Part shown: piece after piece, positions 8,214 through 14,896 of the stretch | Numbering within the stretch: the stretch's first letter is position 1 | Layout: each line of letters begins with the position of its first letter | Assembly (NCBI GenBank): GCA_949298795.1 | Contig: CASFXV010000006.1 | Coordinates: forward strand, 1 to 64,000 | Reading direction: 5' to 3' | DNA: 64,000 bases | Source: an uncultured bacterium | GTDB taxonomy: Bacteria; Elusimicrobiota; Elusimicrobia; Elusimicrobiales; Elusimicrobiaceae | Translations under genes and position numbers: made by a program | The notes under the pieces: generated by a model | The model's input: only the letters and a program-made list of their open reading frames with translations | What the model was told of the DNA's origin: nothing | The model's database searches: none

Positions 8214-9125
8214 ATGTATAATAAAAAGATGAAACATTTATTTGCGTTATTTTTGCTTAGTATATGTTGGGTAAGTGGGCAGGCCGATCCCCTGCCCACC
8301 AATCAGGAGGATACCCCCAAAGACACAGAAGCTGTCGTTTATTCCCGCTTCCGAATGTTTAATATGCCCAAACCAGATGAGAACGGGGCCTATGTATTAG
8401 GAGAATTTACCTATAACAATGAATGGACGGATTACTTTATAAGAGAAAATAATTTATATTTTAATTGGTCCGGGACTCTTTATTTTCATCTTATCCCGGC
8501 AGCCCCCCTGCCTATCTTGGAAAGTTTTCAATTGTGGCAAGATAATTACAAAGAATTTGAGAAACAATTTTTAGCAGAATTTGCCGTCCCGCATTTAGAC
8601 GGAAAGAATTTTTCGCTTCCGTGCGGGGAAAATTCCTCGGTAGAATTTATAGAGCAAATCAAAAAGGGCGCCCCCGGAGAAGAAAATGACGTATTTTACA
8701 AAATCATCTGGCATAAGGACGGGAAACAACATACGTTTGCCCGCGAAGAATGCCCCGTCCCGGTGATAGATTTTCCACCCGGCCAATTTGCTTATTGCGA
8801 CGAAAATATACTCTATTATGACGGCTTTGACGATTTCCCCTGGCCGGGAAGAAATAAAGCCCGGCGCGGCATCTTCTTTTGTGATTTACAAAACCACACC
8901 CGCGGGGCTTATGCCGCCACCCCGTACGAGACAAAAGAGAAATCCGCCCTCTATCCCTATAACCCCATTGGAATACCGGGTACAAATTGGATTTTTTATT
9001 TGCAGGATTCCGAAGGCTCCCCCCGCAAAAGCCAGCTTGTGGTGCGCCCCAAACTAACACCGGCGCAAGCGGAAAAAGCCGTCAAAGAATACCAAACTTT
9101 TATTCAAAAAAATACTAAAAAATGA
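8214..9125 (+). CDS. Exported protein, island paralogue family (cassette 2)
   Basis: The 303-aa protein starts with a signal peptide (KHLFALFLLSICWVSGQA, cleavage before DPLP). AAGGAAAAAG precedes the ATG. The C-terminal half shares FAYCDENILYYDG and GIPGTNWIFYLQDS with the 12055-12906 gene (FCQGDVFYYET, AVPGTDYLLYQIS) and with the pseudogene near 27690-28103, so the three form a family private to this region. The function is unknown. It sits between the nuclease-like gene and the DUF4424-SH3 gene, with TAAATG and ATGA junctions, so translation of all three is probably coupled. Confidence 0.65.
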   Translation: MYNKKMKHLFALFLLSICWVSGQADPLPTNQEDTPKDTEAVVYSRFRMFNMPKPDENGAYVLGEFTYNNEWTDYFIRENNLYFNWSGTLYFHLIPAAPLPILESFQLWQDNYKEFEKQFLAEFAVPHLDGKNFSLPCGENSSVEFIEQIKKGAPGEENDVFYKIIWHKDGKQHTFAREECPVPVIDFPPGQFAYCDENILYYDGFDDFPWPGRNKARRGIFFCDLQNHTRGAYAATPYETKEKSALYPYNPIGIPGTNWIFYLQDSEGSPRKSQLVVRPKLTPAQAEKAVKEYQTFIQKNTKK

Positions 9126-10333
9126 AGAAATTATTGTTCATTCTGCTCATTTGCCTTTCCTGTATATCCGCCCGTGCCAACGACACAGCCGGTTATGTGT
9201 TGCCCACGGGCGGCGTGGTGTTTGAAAAACAAGACGGAATTAAAATGAAAACCGAGGCACTCTATATTCGCCCCGGGCAAATAGAAGTAAATTATCTGTT
9301 TGAAAACACCACAGATAAAGACATTACCACCCAGGTTTTCTTCCCCCTGCCGCCTATTGCGGCGGTAGCGGATTATTATGGATATACCCAGGAAGCTTTA
9401 CACCAGTTTCATTTCAAATTGTGGGTAAATGGAAAGCCTAAAAAATATCAAACCATTTTTAACCTAAAACAAGGCAAACGCGCTGTACCTGCGGTGGCTA
9501 ATTCTCTGTGGAAATACCCGGAGGAAGGGCTGAAAGAACCTTTATTTCACGAGCGTGTATCAGCGATGGAAGAAAAAGACCGCCAACTATTAATAGACGG
9601 GAATTTCCTGCACTGGGGCGGCGTATTTCTTCCCAGTAAAGAAACGGGCGACTACGAAGAAGCCGAGGGCTGGACGATTACCGACCGTGAGGAGGATTTG
9701 TGGACAAAAGAAATTTCCTATTTTTGGGTTCAAACTTTTCCCGCCGGCAAAACCGTGCATATCCGCCACACCTACACTCCCTCTTCCAAAAGCACCAATA
9801 CGGGTATGCCTTTTTCCTCTTGCATTAATCCCAACACTTGGGACTACCAGGATTTCGTCCGTATTCCGACTCCGCCGGGCACCGACCACCTGTGGGATAA
9901 GTTAGAAGCCCAGCACTATGTGGAATACATCCTCACTACCGCCAACAACTGGCAAGGCCCCATTGAAAACTTTAATCTGCTGGTGGAAAGCCCGCTTAAA
10001 AGCGTGGGCTGCTTTGACGGCGAGGCCTTTTACGGCGGCCCATATTTTGCCGTCAACCGCCAAAAATATACGCCTGAATGGGATATATCCGTGGATTTTA
10101 TAGCAAAAGGGAGTATTGCCCGCCCATACCGCCCCAAAAGCGAACCCGTTCTCTACCGCGTGGACGGCCCCGCCAACGTGCGCAAAGAGCCCAACGGAGA
10201 AATTGTCGGAGAAATGAAAGACGGCACCTATGTATGGGTATGGCCCGAGGAAAAACAAGGCAAATGGTACCCTGTTTTGCAAAACGATTTGCAGGGCTAC
10301 ACGCACAAACAAAATTTAATAAAAGTATTTTAA
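9122..10333 (+). CDS. Exported DUF4424-like protein with C-terminal SH3 domain (cassette 2)
   Basis: The 403-aa protein has a signal peptide (KKLLFILLICLSCISARA) and starts in an ATGA overlap with the previous gene. After the signal come the DUF4424-like block, a divergent centre (about residues 78-250), a conserved block (YVEYILTTANNWQG) and the same SH3 tail as the 5654 protein. The first 55 mature residues and the last about 150 are almost identical between the two paralogues even at DNA level, while the centre differs. This pattern suggests recombination or gene conversion around a specificity region. Export and wall binding are supported. The biochemical role is unknown. Confidence 0.7.
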   Translation: MKKLLFILLICLSCISARANDTAGYVLPTGGVVFEKQDGIKMKTEALYIRPGQIEVNYLFENTTDKDITTQVFFPLPPIAAVADYYGYTQEALHQFHFKLWVNGKPKKYQTIFNLKQGKRAVPAVANSLWKYPEEGLKEPLFHERVSAMEEKDRQLLIDGNFLHWGGVFLPSKETGDYEEAEGWTITDREEDLWTKEISYFWVQTFPAGKTVHIRHTYTPSSKSTNTGMPFSSCINPNTWDYQDFVRIPTPPGTDHLWDKLEAQHYVEYILTTANNWQGPIENFNLLVESPLKSVGCFDGEAFYGGPYFAVNRQKYTPEWDISVDFIAKGSIARPYRPKSEPVLYRVDGPANVRKEPNGEIVGEMKDGTYVWVWPEEKQGKWYPVLQNDLQGYTHKQNLIKVF

Positions 10334-10484
10334 TCCCTGTTTTTCCCTGTTCCAACATGTAGGGAATTTATATGAAAAGGGAAAGTGTGCCTATTAGAAA
10401 TAAACGGGGCGCTCAGCTTTTGCCCACATACAAAAGGGCAACTTTTACGGTTCTTCCCTGTATTTTGCCTGATAAACAGGGATT
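10332..10484 (+). repeat. Cassette 3' element, copy B
   Basis: AATCCCTGTTT (10332-10342) pairs with AAACAGGGATT (10474-10484). The inner TTCCCT/AGGGAA hairpin is kept although its loop differs from copy A. The second inner hairpin is GGGC/GCCC here instead of GCGGG/CCCGC, which suggests structure is kept while sequence changes. Confidence 0.7.
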
Positions 10485-10530
10485 CCCCTCTTACCGCCTT
10501 TGGCAGTCCGCACGCCGTATCCGTCCATTT

Positions 10531-10561
10531 AAAAAGACACCTGTTACAAGGTGTCTTTTTT
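10531..10561 (+). terminator. Rho-independent terminator of cassette 2
   Basis: AAAAAGACACCT, loop GTTACA, AGGTGTCTTTTTT. The stem differs from that of cassette 1 but is identical to the one closing cassette 3. Confidence 0.85.
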
Positions 10562-10735
10562 GTTCCATCCTCCAAAATGATCCTCAGTGTTTTGTGAATA
10601 CTAGTTCCTATCTGCACACAGAGCACTTTTTTGTAAATCAAAGACCTCAAAAATTTCCCCTTTTTCTCTGCTTGTTGAAAATGCAGAATCGCGATTGTAC
10701 CATCTATAGCTTCTTACTTCTGCTTTCTGTTAAAC

Positions 10736-10764
10736 TTGACACAGTCTTCATTTTTTTATATAAT
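10736..10764 (+). promoter_or_regulatory. Perfect consensus sigma-70 promoter of cassette 3
   Basis: TTGACA at 10736-10741, a 17-bp spacer and TATAAT at 10759-10764 match the ideal housekeeping promoter. The start site should be near 10771, leaving about 130 nt of leader before the ATG at 10903. Confidence 0.8.
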
Positions 10765-10902
10765 TAATTTATATTATATTTTCCGCTACTATTTCCACTC
10801 GCAATAACAACACCACAATACACCCCCTAAACATAGCCCTGCGCTTTTGTATTATCAAATCTTCCCCCCCTTTGCACTATACTAAAAATACAGGGAGAAA
10901 AT

Positions 10903-11511
10903 ATGGATAAAACACACAATCCTCAAGATGATGTATTCCTCATCATAAACGGCAAACCAAAACGGGTTGTTCCCTATGATTTATCGGAAAGGGAAACAAA
11001 ACAAGAAATCAAATCCATCACCTTTGACGGCAACTATTTAACCACAATCGCCCAAGACAAAAACGGAGTCAAAATAACGCAAAGATTACCCGCTGTTTCC
11101 GGCAAACCACAAAACGGTTTTTTTGACTACTCACCTCAACGCCAACAAGAAAAAGACCAAGGGCCTGTTCCCGAAGGGGAATATATTATCAATCCGCAAA
11201 AAATTGACAGACCTACCCCACTAGACAAGATAATAGGAGTGGTGGGGTCGGGTTGGCTCTTTGGGAAAAAGTTTGGTGCATACCCCGGAGGAGAATTTGC
11301 ATGGGGAAATTGTCGGACAAATATAAACCAAACCCCAAAACAAAAGGAAGAAAGCGGAAGAAGCGGTTTTTTTATTCATGGCGGAACAACCCCTGGCAGC
11401 AAGGGATGTATTGACCTGCTAGACAAGGATGTGGAGTTTTGTAATTTTATAGAAAAATATCGGGGAAAAAACCAGAAAGCCGCTCCTCTTATCGTAAAAT
11501 ATAAAAAGTAA
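10903..11511 (+). CDS. Tlde1-like (DUF2778) L,D-transpeptidase-type effector
   Basis: The 202-aa protein has no signal peptide. The N-terminal half has the SGKP...GPVPEGEYII pattern, and the C-terminal half has GRSGFFIHGG followed by PGSKGCIDL. His159 and Cys169 are the expected catalytic pair of YkuD-fold enzymes, and the spacing matches DUF2778/Tlde1 effectors, which damage peptidoglycan by L,D-carboxypeptidase or exchange activity in the target periplasm. AGGGAG stands before the start. A polytopic membrane protein follows 34 nt later and is the natural immunity candidate. No secretion-system gene is in the window, so the route of delivery is unknown. Confidence 0.75.
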   Translation: MDKTHNPQDDVFLIINGKPKRVVPYDLSERETKQEIKSITFDGNYLTTIAQDKNGVKITQRLPAVSGKPQNGFFDYSPQRQQEKDQGPVPEGEYIINPQKIDRPTPLDKIIGVVGSGWLFGKKFGAYPGGEFAWGNCRTNINQTPKQKEESGRSGFFIHGGTTPGSKGCIDLLDKDVEFCNFIEKYRGKNQKAAPLIVKYKK

Positions 11512-11545
11512 ATGGTATAATAAAGGCTCTAACGGAGCCTTTATT

Positions 11546-12019
11546 ATGTGCAAAATCATCCGCTTCGCCTTGTTTTATCTGGTGGCTCTAGGCACATTGT
11601 ACTTGGCCGCCAACGGTACGTCTGATATGATTACCCAATATCATACGCCTGATGAAACTTGGCGTTGGTGGACGGCTGTTGTACTGTACGATTTGAGCGC
11701 TATTGCTTATGTTGGGTATGCACTGTGGCTTTGTCATGGGAAAAAGCAGACTTGGCGGGCTCTGGGTTGTTGGACGACGATGTTCGCAGGGATAATGCCA
11801 CTAATTGGATGCCTTGCCATGTGGATTTTTCCGGACGGGAAAACAGATGATGTTTCTTTGTACTTGTGGACTTATTTGCCGCTCTCGCTTGGGTGTGGAT
11901 TTTGTTGGTGGTTATTGCATAAAGAAAAACCTTTGCTAAGCAAGTGGGGCATTTATCTGGCATTGGAATTTATCGTGGCAACCCTGTGGTGGCTTTGGCT
12001 CGCAGGAACACTTAATTAG
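11546..12019 (+). CDS. Small polytopic membrane protein, candidate immunity protein
   Basis: The 157-aa protein has about five hydrophobic segments (residues about 5-25, 40-65, 75-95, 108-127, 133-155) and is rich in Trp. It is not a recognised transporter. Its place directly behind the Tlde1-like gene, within one probable transcript, is the main reason to suggest immunity or protection. The AGCCTT/ATTATG region before it offers only a weak ribosome-binding site (CGGAG about 9 nt upstream). Confidence 0.55.
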   Translation: MCKIIRFALFYLVALGTLYLAANGTSDMITQYHTPDETWRWWTAVVLYDLSAIAYVGYALWLCHGKKQTWRALGCWTTMFAGIMPLIGCLAMWIFPDGKTDDVSLYLWTYLPLSLGCGFCWWLLHKEKPLLSKWGIYLALEFIVATLWWLWLAGTLN

Positions 12020-12054
12020 AGCAAATAGGCCAAAAAAATTAGTTATATTCTCCT

Positions 12055-12906
12055 ATTACCAACAAAAAAATAAACAAACTTGTATATTTACCCATTTTAC
12101 TCCTCATATCCTGTGCCTTATATGCACAGGATACGGACATTACGGATACTAAAGAAGAGAAACACCCCGGGAAAAACGCTTTTGTGATGAGCCAAATGGC
12201 CGTTTACTCACAGGGGCTAGCGCAGCCGGACGGAAGCTTGCTCGTTGCGGAAGACTTTACATATGCTTCCGAAGGAATTGATTTCTATAACACGCCCGAA
12301 GATGACTTGTATATAGAAAATGGCGAAAATTTAATTAAATTTTCCCCTGACAAGCCGGCTCTTGCTTTGGTGCAGGGTGTATGGAACGGATATCCGGATC
12401 TGTTTGCAGAATACAAGTTGGGCCCTTACCGGTATCAGCCTAAAAAAGCCCCCCCGTTAACCTTTTATTGCAATAAAGAAAAAACCCAATATATTACCCT
12501 AACAGACAGCCGCAAACCCGCTGACTGCGACGGCTGCGATTACGTAGCCCCTTATGATGCAGCATGGCATGATGATAAACTTAAAAAGACTAAAAAACTG
12601 AAGTTAGCCAAAGAAATCACACCCGAATATTTCGGCCCGCCGGAATATGTGTTCTGCCAGGGCGATGTGTTTTATTATGAAACGAATGATCCGCAAGACC
12701 CCGCAAAACCCGTCTGGTGCGAAGTCATCCGCGCCCACCATATTTCCACAGAGAAAGATGAAATTTTTATCTCCCTGCCTGCAGAAAAATGCGGAGCCAA
12801 ATTAAGCGGCCCTATGGCGGTACCGGGGACGGATTATTTGCTTTACCAAATTTCTGATTACAAGAAATCCAATACCCAACTATTCATGAAAAAAGGATTG
12901 AAATAA
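12055..12906 (+). CDS. Exported protein, island paralogue family (cassette 3), with damaged or ATT start
   Basis: The first in-frame ATG is at 12184, but the frame is open upstream and encodes a convincing signal peptide (KKINKLVYLPILLLISCALYAQ) beginning at codon 12055, which is ATT. A single G-to-T change would turn an original ATG into this ATT. No Shine-Dalgarno sequence is visible before it. Either ATT is used at low level, or the gene lost its start and only a non-exported fragment from 12184 could be made. The mature part has the family motifs FCQGDVFYYET and AVPGTDYLLYQIS shared with 8214-9125. The function is unknown. Confidence 0.6.
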   Translation: MTNKKINKLVYLPILLLISCALYAQDTDITDTKEEKHPGKNAFVMSQMAVYSQGLAQPDGSLLVAEDFTYASEGIDFYNTPEDDLYIENGENLIKFSPDKPALALVQGVWNGYPDLFAEYKLGPYRYQPKKAPPLTFYCNKEKTQYITLTDSRKPADCDGCDYVAPYDAAWHDDKLKKTKKLKLAKEITPEYFGPPEYVFCQGDVFYYETNDPQDPAKPVWCEVIRAHHISTEKDEIFISLPAEKCGAKLSGPMAVPGTDYLLYQISDYKKSNTQLFMKKGLK

Positions 12907-12917
12907 TACGCCCTCTT

Positions 12918-13069
12918 AATCCCTGTTTTTCCCTGTTCCAGGGTGTAGGGAATATATATGCAAAGACAAAGCTTCCGTATAAAATAAGCGGGACACTCAC
13001 TTTCCCGCCCACATACAAAAGGGCAACTTTCATGATTTTTCCCTATATTTTTCCTGATAAACAGGGATT
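12918..13069 (+). repeat. Cassette 3' element, copy C
   Basis: AATCCCTGTTT (12918-12928) pairs with AAACAGGGATT (13059-13069). The TTCCCT/AGGGAA and GCGGG/CCCGC inner hairpins are both kept. It follows the 12055 gene stop by 12 nt. Copy C is closer to copy A than to copy B in the first 60 bases. Confidence 0.7.
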
Positions 13070-13123
13070 TTGCTTACCCCCCTCTTACCGCCTTTGGCAG
13101 TCCCCACGCCGTGCCCGACCATT

Positions 13124-13156
13124 TAAAAAGACACCTGTTACAAGGTGTCTTTTTTG
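13124..13156 (+). terminator. Rho-independent terminator of cassette 3
   Basis: AAAAAGACACCT/AGGTGTCTTTTTT follows the tRNA-Pro-like end CCCGACCATTTA (13114-13125), as in cassette 2. Confidence 0.85.
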
Positions 13157-13360
13157 TGGGGTTTTGGGGTTCATGCGGCCCTCTAAAACCTGCCTGTTTT
13201 ATTCATGCTGTTTTAGCGTACTTTTAGTGGGGCGTAAAAAGCCCTGTATAGGCATTTCTCTAACAGGCAAAGAGAATATCCTCAACCGTTTATTCCCTCC
13301 GCCCGCTTTGCTCCTACTTTTCAAAATTTACGGCCCCGTTTGCCCAATTTATTGTGCTTT

Positions 13361-14602
13361 CTACAAATTGCGGATAGCCCAAGGTTTGGGATAGAGGTTG
13401 TTGGCGCGATTGCCCAAGTTTTTTACAAAGCCAAGCGGATGCCCCTGATACGTCACTAGCACAAAGCCGTGCGGCGTGTTACCGGGCAAGTGAAGCGTTT
13501 CCCTGTGTAAATAGCGCAAAGCCTCTTCTAAGCAGAGCTCCGCCCGGGGAAAATCCGCCTGCTGTATGGATAGCGAAAGCGCCTGCGCCGCCGACGGAAT
13601 TTGTTCCCGTCCCTTGGCTTCTGGCTGAGGAATCCCGTCGGAAAGTACATGCAGCAAGGGGTATTTTTTCACTTGTGCGCGCAAAGAGGACGGCAACGTG
13701 GGAAACGTATTCTCCCCCCCCTGTTTGCGAAGAATGGCCATAAACAGGCCTTCACTGCGAGTCGTACCCGGAATAAAACGATACACAGGCTGCTGCCAAT
13801 GCGCCAGCAAACTGCCCGTAATTTGCCAATCAGGAAAAATGGGCACAGACAAAATATCCGCCCCCAGCTCTTCGGCAATCCAGCGAACGGTTTCCTCGTT
13901 TTCGTGCGTATTAAAGGTGCAGGTGCTGTAAATTAGTAAGCCGCCGTCCTTTAGGCAAGGCCAAATATCGCGCAAAATCTGCCGCTGGCGCTGCGCGCAA
14001 AAATGCACGTTTTGCGGGCTCCACTCGTTGACGGCGTCAGGTTCCCGCCGGAAAAGCCCCTCGCCCGAACACGGCGCGTCCGTTAAAATAACGTCAAATA
14101 GTATGTTTGTTTTGGCAAAATCTTTTGGCGCATTATGCGTAACCAATACGTCCGGGTGCCCTTGTTTTAAAATGTTTTCCAATAGGATATTGGCGCGGCG
14201 GCGGTCAATTTCGTTGCTAACAAGCATAGATCCTTCCGGCAAAGCGGCGCGCATCAGGGTGGACTTTCCCCCCGGAGCGGCGCACAAATCCAGCGCGCTG
14301 ACAGGCGCAGTAACCAACTGCCGCAACACATAATCCAAAAATAATGAAGCGGCCTCCTGCACATAATACACCCCTGCGTGAAAGAGCGGGTCAACCGTAA
14401 AGCGCAGCCGCTCTTTAAGCCAAAAACCCTGCCGGCACCATGGCACCGGATCGGCATTTGGGAAGGGGTTTTCCGCCGCTTTCCACGGGTTTATCCGCAC
14501 GCTTACGGGAGTTTCCTGCAGAAAGGATTGCACAAAACGTTCCCAACGCGCGGCGCCAAATAAGCGGGAAGTATAATCAGTAAATTCTTGAGGCAAAGTC
14601 AT
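13361..14602 (-). CDS. RsmF/NOL1-NOP2-Sun family 16S rRNA (cytosine-C5) methyltransferase
   Basis: The protein has 413 aa from MTLPQEFTDY, whose ATG is preceded by AAGG. The SAM-binding site LDLCAAPGGKS is followed by DAPCSGEG (general cysteine) and YSTCTF (catalytic cysteine), both required for m5C formation. The C-terminus (GFVLVTYQGHPLGFVKN) is the RNA-binding extension seen in RsmF-type enzymes. The gene is convergent with the island and divergent from the CRISPR array, and looks like ordinary chromosome. Confidence 0.88.
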   Translation of the reverse strand: MTLPQEFTDYTSRLFGAARWERFVQSFLQETPVSVRINPWKAAENPFPNADPVPWCRQGFWLKERLRFTVDPLFHAGVYYVQEAASLFLDYVLRQLVTAPVSALDLCAAPGGKSTLMRAALPEGSMLVSNEIDRRRANILLENILKQGHPDVLVTHNAPKDFAKTNILFDVILTDAPCSGEGLFRREPDAVNEWSPQNVHFCAQRQRQILRDIWPCLKDGGLLIYSTCTFNTHENEETVRWIAEELGADILSVPIFPDWQITGSLLAHWQQPVYRFIPGTTRSEGLFMAILRKQGGENTFPTLPSSLRAQVKKYPLLHVLSDGIPQPEAKGREQIPSAAQALSLSIQQADFPRAELCLEEALRYLHRETLHLPGNTPHGFVLVTYQGHPLGFVKNLGNRANNLYPKPWAIRNL

Positions 14603-14896
14603 AAGATACCTTATTGTACAATTATTTATACACAATTACCGATAAATCCCACCTACCTTAGGAACAGCCCACCCATAAGGCCACGTGAGCAGCTGCCCCA
14701 GTTGTTTATAGGAGCTAGTGAGCGGCTTTGCCCTTCTTTGCAATATCTGTTAAGAAGGAGCAATTCCACCCTCCTCCCAGCACTAACCTGCCCCATTAAA
14801 CCCATAATAGGGCTGACAACGCCCAACTGGCTTTTTAGGAAAAACTTTACCGCACACATTATCCCCGCTATGGGACCTAGCGCCCACTGGGACATT
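14603..14896. other. Intergenic stretch before the CRISPR array, possible gene remnant
   Basis: About 290 bases separate the methylase from the degenerate first repeat. Open frames of 107 aa (+) and 80 aa (-) run through much of it, but neither has a good start signal or a family I recognise. It could be an unrecognised RNA, a decayed gene or non-coding flank. No clear AT-rich CRISPR leader is seen here. Confidence 0.4.

Larger units (their letters stand above)
10485..10902 (+). other. Cassette 2/3 boundary and leader of the Tlde1-like gene
   Basis: With copy B, about 570 bases hold no gene. They contain the shared tail, a tRNA-Pro-like end (CCGTCCATTTA at 10521, one change from the canonical CCGACCA), a terminator, and the consensus promoter at 10736-10764 with a leader of about 130 nt. 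The 106-131 aa open frames here are not coding. I see nothing else. Confidence 0.55.
12907..13360 (+). other. Gene-free end of the island
   Basis: About 450 bases hold element copy C, the tRNA-Pro-like end, a terminator, and about 200 bases that recall the leaders after the other cassettes (GCCCT...TTTCTCTAAC.GGCAAA near 13243-13270). No gene follows before the convergent RsmF-like gene, so this may be the footprint of a lost cassette or the island end. Confidence 0.5.

Noticed and set aside
10330-10767. 106-131 aa open frames around cassette element B
   Set aside because: They run through the structured element, terminator and promoter, and the corresponding frames are not kept in copies A and C.
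4207-13156. Insertion sequence or prophage
   Set aside because: No transposase, integrase, capsid or terminase motif was found in any frame of the island.
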